The notes beneath the pieces are model-generated. The model saw only the letters and a program-made list of their open reading frames with translations, had not been told where the DNA came from and did not search any database. From Amphiura filiformis (taxonomy: Eukaryota; Echinodermata; Ophiuroidea; Amphilepidida; Amphiuridae), in assembly GCF_039555335.1 (NCBI RefSeq), contig NC_092635.1, forward strand, positions 50,240,052 through 50,304,051: a DNA stretch of 64,000 nucleotides, read 5' to 3'. Position 1 is the stretch's first letter, and every line of letters starts with the position of its first letter. The translations under genes were made by a program, and so were the position numbers. Below are positions 45,401 to 57,030 of the stretch, piece by piece.

Positions 45401-47033
45401 AGGTAACACGGAAAAATGAAAGTTAAAGGTTATAGCCGGGGCAGTCATATAATTAAAATATTAGATGATGAAATAAGCATGATAAGGGGCTCACTGGGGG
45501 ATTTCCAAATGGTGTAGGCCTACCAACTGAATTTCTTATAATCTTACCCCTTCCCGGCCTTCATAATCGCCTTTGTTGTCCCTGTTTGTTGTTATAGTAG
45601 GCCTATTAGTGGTTTAGCCAAGCGCTGAGTATTAAAGACAAAATCTCATCCCGGGAAAAAATCATCAGACATTTTACACGAATCTGATTACTAGCGGGAT
45701 ACGCCTATGATAGGCCACCTACATTATATCGGGCTTCAACTTTGTCAATTGGCCTACTGCTGTTAGGATCCTATGCCAAATACATTTCAAAAATATTAAA
45801 TGACAATTTAAATGACTTATCCTTCACTTTTAGACATTTATAAACAATTTTTCACACTTTGCTGGGATCACTGGATAGGCCTTTAAAATTGTATAGGCCC
45901 TAGATGGGAATGTCTAAATTGACGTAGGGCCTACGTTATAGGCCTGAGCGTGCGGATAACGTGCATGAATTTTTTCATGATTTTGCTGCGTTTCTATTCT
46001 AGACATACCCGTGACGTGATTCCAAAGCCTTGTGCGTGTTATTTAAAAATCAGTCGTGTCCCATTTAATGTGCGCCAAAAATTCCCCCCTTCGATCTGCC
46101 AAATTTTCCCAAATTCCTGTGCCCCGGCCCGGCCCGTCTTGGCTTGTCTAAAATTTGTTTTTCCTTCTCCATGCCCCATCGCGAATTTGATCTTAAAAAT
46201 ACCTAAATATATACCCAAACTCGCAACTCGTATAACATAATGGATTGTGGGTGAACACTTGTCAAAATTATGTCGTGTGTCAAAATTGAGCTACCGTATA
46301 TCGTGCAGAACTCTATGGAAATATACACAATATTTGATTTTTTTGCCTTGGATAGCGACAATCCTAGGTAAGTTACAAATGATATGACTCCGCTTAAAAT
46401 ATGCTATCACTGTATCAATTTTGGAGTTCCTAGTTGAAATGGGTTAGAAAACAAAAGGTAAAATAGTTACCAAAATCGCAAATATAAGCTTAACGCACTT
46501 ACGAAATATGGTGGGTATAGGTGACGAGAAATGCAATTTTTTCAACATTGCTGTAGTATGGTTGTGGTAACCTGTTACATATGGCTTAATTAAGTTTCAG
46601 TGAAATAATGTAGCAAGTTAAAAATACAAAATATAGCTCAACATTGTAAATAGAAGCATTTTAACCAGTTCGTTTTTTGATAGATGTGGAGCACTGAAAA
46701 TCACCAAGTTCATGAAGCCATCAGGAACCACTTATTCCCATTTTACATATCAACATTATTTCTCTAATGCGTTAGCAACACATATCCAAAATTTTAACGA
46801 AATCCGTTGATAGCAAGCTTTCCAAAATGAAGTGAATTTAAAACATCAGTGATGTACCACCTTTTGGCTTCTACCTTCAAAAGCATGTAAGCTACATTGA
46901 TACCGATGCCACCAATAGAGCGAGAAGATTTGCCCTTCATTTTGCATACCACTATGTCCAAATTTTTTTTCTCATTTCTTCACAAAATGCAAAAAACCCG
47001 TAAAAAAATGCGATGGGTGTAGTACCCCCTTAA
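42462..47033. mobile_element. Possible TTAA-type element (4.6 kb) or two separate end fragments
   Basis: TTAA followed by 'GGGCGTACTACACCC' stands at 42,462, and 'GGGTGTAGTACCCCC' followed by TTAA at 47,015-47,033. These are inverted with one mismatch and similar to the MITE at 13.2 kb. No transposase is present between them. The interior past the first 20 bases is not palindromic, so they may be the ends of one long element or of two different truncated ones. Otherwise the region holds G- and C-runs near 43,787 and 43,855, many TAGGCCTA words (45.1-45.9 kb) and no gene. Confidence 0.4.
44150..44930 (+). repeat. Tandem repeat of ~135 bp, about five diverged units
   Basis: After a (TCTG)n lead-in at 44,170-44,215, units restart with 'ttctcggagact' or a variant at 44,222, 44,360 and 44,624, each followed by 'ctcaaacttggtgggtgggt', 'gaacaagtttgtattggtta', and 'aggtcatccaggggtcaaat'. 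The 'ggtcatccaggggtca' phrase is shared with the Helentron-like elements at 8.2 and 9.0 kb, so this is probably part of a related element. Confidence 0.75.
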
Positions 47034-47615
47034 CGGGAACCCTGATTCACACGACATCGGGTACCACCTTGATGGTCTGCGATGACTTTAATTACTTAGG
47101 CTGTAACGTGGCAGATAACACTAGTGCTTTCCAGCGAAGGAGACAGGTTGCATGGGTCGCAGCTCGGCGACTTACCACTGTGTGGAATAGTACGGCCAGC
47201 GATGGCGCCAAAATGCAACTCTTCAAGTCCACTGTTGAATCTGTTCTATACAGCTGTGAAGCTTTGGTTATCACAGACACATTGGGTAATTCTATTGACG
47301 CTTTTTCCAGATCGCCTATCAGTATCAAACGACAATCTGTATGCCCGGGCAAAAGTTGCACCCGCGACATTGACACTCACACGCAACAGGCTACGGATTG
47401 TGGGCCAGACAATAAGGAGACCGGAAATGCCACTTTCCATCATTCTCCATCCTAACAATCGGGCCACAGAAGCCTATCGCTGTGGTGGAGCACTTCGCCG
47501 CACATATCTAGCTCAGCTCATAGGCGATCTCAACACCATTAACTTGACAACCAAGGACGCCTTTAGAGTAGCGCAAAACCGCACAGAATGGCAGAGACTT
47601 GTGGGATCTGTTTAA
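47034..47615 (+). pseudogene. LINE C-terminal fragment, right part
   Basis: The frames read TLMVCDDFNYLGCNVAD, then QVAWVAARRLTTVW, KMQLFKSTVESVLYSCEA, and in a second frame RLRIVGQTIRRPE ... RRTYLAQLIGDLN, ending at 47,615. This order ('F-x-Y-L-G', 'R...A...W', 'l-f-x-s-t-V-x-s-v-L-l-Y', 'R-L-R-x-x-G-H') is the usual C-terminal region of a LINE polyprotein. One frameshift lies near 47,300. It probably belongs to the same copy as 41,396-41,547. Confidence 0.7.
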
Positions 47616-48956
47616 ATAACTGTCTTTTATAACTCTTTCAGTCACAACGACGCCTCATGTTCTTGAACTTGAGTTGCGTCACCTTAGTAGTAGTATGAAT
47701 TATTATTGACTGAGCTGAAATCTTGCTGGCAGGACAACCTTGCAATTACATGCTTGACTTCCTTTCACTTGAGACGATATTGAATATCGTATATTCGTCT
47801 CAGCTGTCACCATCCATCAATCATGCTTTTTCTGTGCATCCCTGGTGCATGTGTGTGCTGCAGGCAGGGCATGGGGGGTGCTCAAGAAATCTAGCCAAGA
47901 ATTTGCTCACCGATAGCTTCACATTCTAGGCTAGAGACCATTGCATTCAAAATCTAATGGGATTCGCTGAAGCATGACACCGTGTAAAGCAATGGAAGTT
48001 CAGAAGTAAACACAGCCGATCACGACAGGCGAGCGCATCAAAAATGTTGCTAAAATTACACTGTCCAAAATTTTAGACTGTCCAAAATAGGCAAATCTTG
48101 CTCAAAAGATACAGTTGACTCATGGAAATAATTTTCATCCAAATTTCAACATTAACAGAATAAATAACCTCCGGTGCAAAACCTTGTCTTGTACACCGCT
48201 GTCCGACAGCAAAATGATAGCAACGCACTCTAGCATCGAATGCGTAACTATCGTGTGCAAGTTCGAAGCTAGAGTTCTCGAGTAAGGGGGGCTTTGTTCA
48301 GGAATGTGCCATGTAGACATTCATGACTTTTGGTTGCTGACTTTCCTCCTATATTATATACAGTAAAAAACCCATCTGCTGATGATAAGTAGAAAGATCA
48401 GGCCAGCGGCAGCGGTACTCTGTACACTGCTTTGTACGCAGCGGTCAGGTAACGGTCTGTGTATGTGACAAACACTTACACTGTGCAGGTCAGTCAGGGT
48501 CAGAGCCGAGGTCAGTGAATGCCCTCGGTAATTTATGTGTCTAGAGCATGAAGAGTCACCTTTTTCTACCACCAATATGCAGAGTTCTCTCAGTCATCAT
48601 GCACAACAACTTGTGAGAATTTTTGAGTTAAATCGGTACGGTACCATAATAAAATTATAAAAACAAATCTATAAAATAGGTTTATAAATCATTTTGTTTT
48701 AAAAGATTATTAGATAATCTATGTCAAAGAGATAATTACTTCAGTGTCATCTGCCAACTAAAGGCAGCGTAAGAGTGAACAATGATGTCATTCTCCAAAT
48801 ATGGCCAAGAGCTACCTTTTGGAATGGCCGCGATAAGCTCTTACACAAGGTTCCGAGCTCACACTGTCCTCACTTTTGTGTTCAAAGTACTTACGGGAGT
48901 TCTCAGGGTAGATTCAACAGCCACAATCAAGTGGTGCACTTTGAATACAAAGCAGA
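47616..48956. other. No gene recognised
   Basis: No protein family or RNA gene is visible. The last part, from about 48,780, may belong to the left arm of the following palindromic element, but the matching right-arm sequence is absent. Confidence 0.4.
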
Positions 48957-49962
48957 CCCATTCCATGTCAACTCCAGGGATGTGCACGCAGCACCTCTTC
49001 AATTTTTTCTTTTTCTGTGTGGTGGTAGATATTGATGAGAAAGTAAAATTCGAAAATTTGAGCTTCATACTCCATTTCGTTTTCCCGTGGCATCAATTTG
49101 AAATTTAGGGGTCAGCGTAAAAAATGTGTGGCAACGCGAAAGACGATGTTTGGAGGTCCATGATTGTATAAAGGGAACCATTTACAACTTTGAAAAGTAT
49201 GTATTCTGGGGTACTTATTTGTGTAGAATTCAAATCTGGCATCAGAAAACTTGTAACTCCTTTACTTTAAAAGATATAGGGCCCTCAAAATGCAACCGTC
49301 CATCAGGACCAACTTTGGGGGTCAAAACTCCAAAAGTAAAAATAATTTTATTGTCCATTTTTTTGCCAGTAAGAGCCCTTTGGTAGCACATTCCTCTTAC
49401 CCAATATTGCGCCTATTAGTATACTTTTGGCTGAGATATTATCCATGCAAAACCCCAATTGTACATTTTTGTACATTTTGACCCCCCTGAAAACCAATGT
49501 CAGACATTTTGCCCCACCATCAACTTCAGGTATGTTGAAGATATGTCCTTGGACAACATTTCTGAGGTTTGCATTCTCCATAGAGTTGTACACATTTTTG
49601 ATTTCGCATGTATAATGACTTATACATGTACAACTCTATGGAGAATGCAAACCTTACTGATGTGTTGAAGCCATCGAGTCCCAAAGCCAATATCTCTCAG
49701 AAATGTTGTCCAAGGACATATTTTCAACATACCTGAAGTTGATGGTGGATCAAAATGCCTGACATTGGTTTTCAGGGGGTCAAATGTACAAAAATGTACA
49801 ATTGGGTTTTGTATGGGTAATATCTCAGCTAAAAATATTCTAATAGGCTCAATATTGGATAAGAGTAATGTCCTACCAAAGGGCTCTGACTAGCAAAAAA
49901 ATGGACAATAAAATTATTTTTACTTTGACCCCCCAAAGTTGGTCCCGGATGGACGAAGTTGC

Positions 49963-50147
49963 AGACTCAGTACACCGGTCGATCTTACCGTTTCCGATGT
50001 TGATTAAGATACTTCTTGCATCGATCCCGAGATGCGGAAAAAACCAATAGTCATTTTGTCCCACATAAATGAATAAATAACAAAACCCCGATCCCAGTGG
50101 ACTCACCCATTCGGTGACGCCACACACGATAATCATCCCTTATCCTC
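49963..50147 (+). repeat. DIRS left inverted terminal repeat
   Basis: It begins 'agactcagtacaccggtcga' and ends about 'cccttatcc'. It is complementary to 57,031-57,212 along its full length with scattered mismatches ('gatgcaagaagtatcttaat' is one shared word in the complement). Confidence 0.88.
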
Positions 50148-50751
50148 CTTGGTTTCTAGATGAGATAGGCGTGTGGATTTTTCTTTACCAACGCTAAGTA
50201 TCATTACGAACCAAAGGGCCGAGATATACAGTTTGTTTGTTACACTGAGGTAAAAACCAACCAGTATAGTCGCTAGGGAGATAGTTTTGACGACATTTTT
50301 CGGCTAGAAAAGTGACAAAAGCGATCCAAAAACTTAGCTTGTTTGTGTGTTTCCGTTCATATACGGGACACACGTTTTCAAAATGGCCGCCCTTAGGACG
50401 CCATTTTATTTTTGTTCTCACGTAAAACAACTATAACAGACTAGTAAGTTACAATAGATGTTTGTACAGTACTGTGTATACATGTATGGTGAGTGATTAT
50501 CGCTATGTTTATGGTGTGCTCTATCGTTATATCTTTCAGTTCGCGTCTGATGACGAGTTACTGCTAAGAGTTCGGTGGGTTTCGAAGGACCAGCCTGACA
50601 AATCTTCCCCAAAAGGTTTTCAGTTTTCATCCCTTTGTATATATATTTTTATATCATACCACTACATCAGCGCCAGCCACTGTGCGTGTGGGTCTGTTTA
50701 TTGGGCTTGAGCTTGTGTTAGGGGGTAGTGCTGTACGCTCCCGATTACTAC

Positions 50752-51098
50752 AATGTCTAGGCCTTGTCAATCATGCCCTTCCTTGTGCCAGAGTGGGACC
50801 GCACCCACTCTGCTACTCCCACAGGGATTGCTCTAAATCAAATAAGTGTGCTTCCTTTTGCATAGGCTTATCGGACATCCACTTCGAGGATTTAGAAAGT
50901 CGCGCTCGTTTAGGTCTCCGACACAGACAGAAGAAGACTAAGAAACAGAAGCCTACAGGTAAGATTGATATGGTAGGTACTAGCGAGGCAGGCAAGGGCC
51001 ACGCTAAGGTAACCTCTGGGGCTCCGGTCCCGGGCAAGCAGGCGGACCCTCCGGGACTGCTAGCGAGCCGAAGGCCTAACAGCCAGCGAAAGCACTGA
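50752..51098 (+). pseudogene. DIRS gag-like N-terminus
   Basis: From the ATG at 50,752 one reads MSRPCQSCPSL. After a one-base frame change there is a Cys/His-rich stretch (CARVGPHPLCYSHRDC ... CASFCIGLSD), then an acidic helix and a Lys-rich segment (RHRQKKTKKQK). Such a Cys/His-rich start is usual for the first protein of DIRS elements. A stop ends it at 51,098. The next 1.6 kb (51.1-52.7 kb) has only broken frames rich in Gly, Ser, Gln and Pro, probably the middle of the same protein. Confidence 0.55.
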
Positions 51099-52739
51099 CT
51101 TAACGTCTAAGCTAGTAGCAGGCAGCAGGGCGGTACTTGCCCTAACAGGCGAGTACCAGTCTACCAGTGAGATCTCTAGCGAGCTTCTTGCAGGTGGACA
51201 CCCGTCTATTGCTTGCTAACAGCGGGTCTAGCACCAGCGAAGTAGCCGGCGACGGACAGTATGCCGAGGGGACCCGGGGCTTGCCGGGGGTGAAGCCTCG
51301 CGTACAGCGTGCAGCGGACTTGCCTCGGCCGGTCTGTAGCACGCAGCGTGCCAGTGGAACCCGGGCTTGCCTGGGTTGATCCACGCACGCAGCACGCCTT
51401 CGTTCCCGCAAGGGTCGAATGAAAAGCGTGCATGGGTTTAGCAGAGCGATACCGGGGCTAACGCTTCAGGTGTAGTCTTAGCAGAACCAACTGGGGTTGT
51501 CACTGCGGCAGCGTTCCATGGTGGGACCGCCGAGTGATTCCCTGGGCCTTGGAATGGCTGCCGGCTGTCCTCCGGGACTGGCTAGCGGCTATACCGGGGT
51601 TGGGCTCGCAGTCTCTCACGGGACAGCGACCCAAGTGCAAACAGTGGCAGCTACCGAGACGAGCTACGGCTTGACTTCAGTGGTAGCCACTATGCACGCG
51701 CCCATAGCTGCCGTGAGTGGTCCGCCACACACAGCGACCTTGGGCGAGGCTCAAGAGGTTAGGGTAGGTAGTTTGAACAGCCTGGCTGATCAACAACCCA
51801 CTTATGTCCTCGAGAGCCAGCAGAGCGTGGTTGATCCATTACAGTCAATGGGTCAATTACCCTCTTATGATCGATCACTATCTATTCAGCGGAGCATGGC
51901 TCCATTGATTGATACTGCCTATTCAGGTAGCGAGGTGACTGATCGAGGGTATACACGCTCAGCTACCCGTGATACTAGGCAAGCTCCTTTTAGCCAAGGG
52001 ACAGCCAGTATGGCGGGGTACCCATACCACACGGCTTGATCCTCTAGCGGGGGCGCTGTGAGGCATGGGTACAGTGGTACGCGGCCGGGAGCCCGACCGG
52101 GCACCTACGCTACAACCACGCAGGTACCGCAGTACTGCGTCCTGGTTACCACAGTCTCTGTGGCAACAGGGGGAGGCGGTACTGGTACTACCGTTCCATG
52201 GGGTTTCCCTGGTGGCGGATCCTTTCAGGGTCAGCTACCAACAGGGTATGCCCGTGGTATCCGCCGCAGGGTGGTTTCTTCCACGGTCTACCACCGTGGC
52301 AAGTGCCGCCTAGCGTTGGGCAAGCAGTACCACCAGTTGTTACCCAACCCGGCGGCGAGTGGCTAACCCTGATACAGCTCAGGGTAGGCCGCACACTGCT
52401 ACGGCTAGGGCGACCGCAGCGCGAGCGTGCGGATCCCGGGGTGCTATAGCTAGCATCTCGGGGTCTAGCGGGAGTACTCCCTCTTCTGCTGGTGTTCAGT
52501 TGGCTAGCCACACGGTGGCGACACCTCCCTGTCCACCTTCAGATGCCCGTCGTCAGATCTCTTCCTCATCAGAGAGTGAGTCAGAGTCTGAAGGCGAGGG
52601 AAAGGAGTCGGAAGATGAAACCAGTAGCGACTCACAGTCTGATGAGACTGTGCAGCTAGCTTCAGGTATCCTTCCCCGCTTCCCGTGAGGAACTCGCTAG
52701 CAATGGTCTGCCTGCGGACACCGCTGAGGTGATGAGCGT

Positions 52740-53885
52740 GTGGCCCAAGGTTTGGGCCTGGCTTTCTCTCAGGAGGAGTCCGTTCAGGAGGACCAGGGCA
52801 TCTTTTCAGTAGGATGCCCAGCTAGCGCGTCCACACAAGGGTCGCCCGCACTTGCATTCCCGGCGGACCTCAAGGGTAGGTTTCGTAGGGCTGTCAGGCT
52901 CGCTGGAGCTTCGACGCCGCGTGCTTGCACGCTTCCACTGCGTGTTTCGCAGGAGGACTACGAAACCTACCTCAGGGTCCCTGACATGGATCCAGGCGTT
53001 TAGCGCCTGCCGCTGGCGGCCAAGGCGCACGCCGCAGCGCGGTCGTTCTCCCCTCAGTGGGAGGAGGAGCTAAAGCTCATCGATAAGCGAGCACGCCGCT
53101 TATCAGAGTCTCTAAGCGTCGCTACCACGCTTGCCGAGCACCTCGGTAGGAAGGTAGCGAACGACCACGGGCAACGCCGGAACTCTTCGCATGAGGTTAA
53201 TCTGTTAGCGGTGCTAACAGCTAACCTCAACGAGAGTTCTATGGGCCTAGCCCATAGGATGTCATCTCGCCGCCGGGAGAATGCCTGTCTGTCCCTCCAG
53301 TCAACTTACGGCTCCGACTTTGCTGATGCAATGAAGAAGTCAGACTCGGTGGGACAGGGGCTACTCTTTGGACAGGCCTTTTGCGCTACGGTTGAGGACC
53401 GGGCAAAGAAGGCCACCAATGAGAGCACTCTGAAGAAGTCGGAGGCTGCCCTGACCAAGGGGAAGGGCAGTAAAGCGAAGAAGAAGCACAAGAAGAAGAA
53501 GTCTTCTAAGCGTTCTTCAGCGCCAGCTCCGGCTTCAGCAGGACGCGCACCACAGACTACACCCGAGCCCGAGGCTACTCCAGCACCTCCCAAGAAGACT
53601 GGGAAGCGCAAGAGTAGTGCTGGACCGTATGGCAAGCCCCTAAGAAGAGCCGTTCTTCTAAGGGTGGCAAACCAGATCGGTCCTGAGGGCACGGCGGTCG
53701 ACAGTCCATGCCGGCAGGCCTTGGACTTCCACAGGGATTCCCCTGTGGGCGGCCGCTGTGCATTACGCCCAGAGATGGCATGCCATCTCACCGGGCGCCT
53801 GGGTATTGTCAGTGGTCAGTGGGGTTACAGGCTGGAATTTACCAGCCACCCTCGTGCGCCTGCACGATTCAGAGGTCCACGGTAG
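52740..53885 (+). pseudogene. DIRS gag-like C-terminal part
   Basis: One frame runs from 52,740 with a single stop at 53,001-53,003. It encodes a helical segment (SFSPQWEEELKLIDKRARRL, then SLSVATTLAEHLGRKV), a region resembling DIRS gag C-termini, and a strongly basic Lys-rich stretch (KGKGSKAKKKHKKKKSSKRS) near 53,460-53,515 followed by Pro/Ala. The basic part likely bound nucleic acid or localised the protein to the nucleus. The end overlaps the start of the reverse transcriptase region, as in other DIRS elements. Confidence 0.6.
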
Positions 53886-55170
53886 TGCCGCCAGGCGGCC
53901 CCCAGCGTCGGGCACTACTGTCAGAGGTCACTCAGCTTCTCACGAAGCAAGCGATTGTCCCGGTCTACCCCCCTTTCACCAAGGGGTTTTGGAGCACGTT
54001 TTTCTGGCTCCAAAGAAGACCGGCGACTGAGGCCCATTCTGAACCTCAAGCCGTTGAGCGAGTTCATCAGGCCCAAGAGGTTCAGAATGGAGACTCTCGC
54101 CGGTGCTAGCCTGCCCCATCAAGGGTATGTGGGCGGCATCGCTAGATCTCTCGGACGCATATCTGCATGTTCCGATCGCACCTCAAGATCAGAAGTTTCT
54201 ACGCTTCAGGGTACAGGGTCAAACTTACCAGTTTCGATGCCTGCCATTCGGCTTGTCCACCTCCCCAGAGTGTTTACACTCCTGGTCAGAAGCGGTGGCA
54301 GCGTACCTGAAGCGCAGGGGAGTCAACATGTGTTGCTACCTGGACGATTGGTTCATTTACGGACGCACCCGCTGGAGACACAGTGTCTCGTGGAGTTAGT
54401 AGTCCGTGCGGTGCGGGACCTGGGATTTCTGATCAACGTCAAGAAATCCAATCTGGTCCCGACGCAGACACCACTATTCTTAGGGGCCCAGATCAACCTC
54501 AAGGAGGGGATCGCGGTGCCCTCACCCGGGAGGGTGACGAACATGGCGAGGTGTGCCCGACTCTTGGCGAGTCAGAGGGGCACCCGCTGTGGCATGGATG
54601 AAGGTTTTGGGCCTTATGGCCAGTATGGTAGACCTCGTGCCGCACTGCCGCTTTCACATGAGGCCTATACAACTACACCTTCTAGCCTTTTACAGGCCCA
54701 GTCGTCACCCAATATCCCTCGCGGTTCCGATGTCGGAGACCGCGCGGGAGAGGAGCTGTGGTGGTGGACCCATCAGCCCAATTTGACTCAAGGTGTCAGG
54801 TTTCCGGCACCAGCGGTGCGTCACGTAGTGACGACCGACGCGTCAAAGCTGGGCTGGGGGGGGCCACATCCACGGGGACTCAGTCTCGGGCCTATGGTCG
54901 GCCACGGAGACGGAGTTCCATATCAACCTTCTCGAACTTTGGGCAGTGGAGAGAACTCTCCAGCATTTCGAGAAGGTGATCGTGGGATCTCATATCGTTG
55001 TCCAAACAGACAACACAACCGTGGTGGCCTACCTCAACAGACAAGGGGCACCAGGTCACCACGGTTATGCCTGCACGCTCACGCCTGATAGGGTGGTGCA
55101 AGGCCAGGCAGATTACGTTGAGAGCGATGCACATAGCGGGAGTCACCAACATCCTCGCGGACGATCTGTC
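53745..55170 (+). pseudogene. DIRS reverse transcriptase and RNase H region
   Basis: Motifs appear in order but in three frames. Start: GYRLEFTSHP. Fingers: RRALLSEVTQLLTKQAIVPV, then RRLRPILNLKPLSEFIRPKR. Motif A: SLDLSDAYLHVPI near 54,133. Then FRCLPFGLSTSPE. Active site: CYLDDWFIYG near 54,333. Then DLGFLINVKKSNLVPTQT. RNase H: TTDASKLGWGG near 54,831, QTDNTTVVAYLNRQG near 55,004, and HIAGVTNILADDLSRG near 55,132. At least four frame changes separate these blocks. A further conserved block (IDWFASHRNHQL) lies at about 55,257-55,295. Confidence 0.85.
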
Positions 55171-55639
55171 ACGAGGAAAGGTGTCGGGACCTACAGAATG
55201 GTCCCTTGCTCCGCAGGTCGCCCAGACGATCTCCGAGGTGATGTACCACCCCTCGATAGATTGGTTCGCATCTCATCGAAATCATCAGCTGCGGTGTATT
55301 GCTCAAGGGTCGCAGACCCACAGGCATTCGCCGTGGGCGCTCTGTCCGTGAGACTGGGAGGAATGACTGCTTACGCTTTCCCCGATCTCACTGCTCGCAA
55401 GGGTGGTGACCAAGATCGGGAGGGAGGATTGCAACGTCATTCTGATAGCACCGTTCTGGCGAAACACCTGTGGTTTCGACCGATGGTGGATCTACTAGCG
55501 GCTCAGCCGCGAGTACTCCCCGAGTTACCAAATCTACTCCGGATGCCCGGAGGAGAGGTACCAAGCCTACCACTAGAGCACCTGCAGTTAGCTGCATGGC
55601 CCTTATCAGGGAACGTGCGGCGGAGGGAGGCTTTTCATC

Positions 55640-56597
55640 AGAAGCTGCTTCTCTCATCGCCGGGGTAGAGCGAGTCTACCCTCCGCATATAGTCAGCGTT
55701 TGGCTCCCTACTACGCATGGTGCGATGAGAGAAATACATCTCCCACTAGAGCCCCTGTGCCTCTAGTGGCAGATTTTCTGACAGAAAAGTTCAGGTCAGG
55801 ACTTCAGCAGGCAAGCGATAGCCAACTATAAGTCAGCCATTCTCTCGATTCATCGGGATTTGAAGACGGGTCGACTATCAATTCAGATGGGTCCCTAAGT
55901 CTTCTTCTCGACGGTATGTTCAACGGCGCCCGCCGGAAAGGAAGGTGGTCCCTCCATGGGACCTCAACACAGTCTTGGGTATATTAAGGGTCCCCTTTTG
56001 AGCCCCTGTCAAAAGCGACCCTTAAATACGTCACTCTTAAGCGGCCTTTCTTCTGGCGTTGGCTTCGGGACGGCGCTGGTCAGAGTTGCACGCAGTCTCT
56101 CGAAGTCAGCCTCCGTATTTACTAACAACGGAGCGACGCTGTTTCTTCGCCCGGATTTCCTTGCAAAAATGAGCGAAGTACATTCCGACACTCGCCCTCT
56201 TCCTCCCCAGTATTGGGCAGGGTTCGTCAATAGCCGAAGACAGGTTGTGGTGCCCGGTGAGGCGCTACAGCACTACCTTGGCGAACACAAACCTTAAGAG
56301 GGGCTCATGACCGCTTATTTATCACTCACGCCAGAACCGCACGGTCCAGCCGCTAAACAGACTCTGGCACGGTGGCTGGTCCAGGTGTTGGTGGACTCGG
56401 GGCGGAAAAGACGCCGCCCCAAGGCCCACTCAACCAGATCTATCTCATCTTCGTGGGCCTACCATAGGGGGGTCCCCATAGAAGAGATTTGTCAGGCTGT
56501 GTCTTGGAAGAACCCGTCGTCCTTTTCCACGGTTTACTACAAAAACTTAAACCAACGACCAGGCGATAAGTTCTCCAGGGCTATTCTGCGGAGATAA
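55640..56597 (+). pseudogene. DIRS tyrosine recombinase (integrase) region
   Basis: The catalytic pieces are readable in different frames. ALASGRRWSELHAVSRS near 56,056-56,110 contains the first catalytic Arg. AHSTRSISSSWA near 56,423 gives the His-x-x-Arg pair. SSFSTVYYKNL near 56,520-56,545 holds the nucleophilic Tyr. The end at 56,597 is a normal stop. Stops and frameshifts in the 55.7-56.3 kb part break it, so the enzyme is inactive. In intact elements this enzyme inserts the circular DNA. Confidence 0.8.
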
Positions 56598-56856
56598 TAT
56601 GGTGGTTGGGTATCAGGTGTTTTCGCGGACAATCAGAATTCCAACATGGTAAGAACCAGTGTTTCTATTCTTAACCACTGAACTTCAGTTCAGGGGTTTT
56701 GTCTGTTCACGTAGTCTTTCTGTTTCCGGCCGTGAGGGGGGGGAAATAGTTTGACCTCGCGATTACCATGCTACCCACTCTCCCGATCCTTATCAGATGC
56801 TGGCCAATCTTGTACCTCCATCCGTCGGTTACTTGCTAGATCGATCTTTCAGATGT

Positions 56857-56981
56857 TGATGCAAGAAGTATCTTAATCAACATCGGAAGCGGTAAGATCG
56901 ACCGGTGTACTGAGTCTAGTCCCAAACAAAAATGTTTGGTAGACTCATAACCGGTGCGATCTTACCTTTCGATGTTGATTA
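56857..56981 (+). repeat. DIRS internal complementary region
   Basis: The first half (to 56,917) is complementary to the outermost ~60 bases of the left terminal repeat. The second half (from 56,918) is complementary to the outermost ~65 bases of the right end. The junction reads 'ctgagtctagtcccaaac', which is exactly the complement of the right end joined to the left end. In the DIRS model this region templates the circular junction. Confidence 0.9.
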
Positions 56982-57030
56982 TCCCGACCCGCCGCCCCTA
57001 CAAGTTTGGCGAGTAGGGGCTGCCCAAGTC

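Noticed and set aside
48782..49108. Small protein repeated at 57.4 kb
   Set aside because: The similarity comes from the two arms of the palindromic element, not from a conserved gene.
51142..52511. Independent - strand genes within the DIRS element
   Set aside because: GC-rich sequence gives long chance frames on both strands; none has a recognisable domain and they overlap the gag-like region.
55250..55480. DNA methyltransferase domain of the DIRS element
   Set aside because: The IDWFASHRNHQL block is conserved in DIRS-like proteins, but the sequence is too broken to see methyltransferase motifs.
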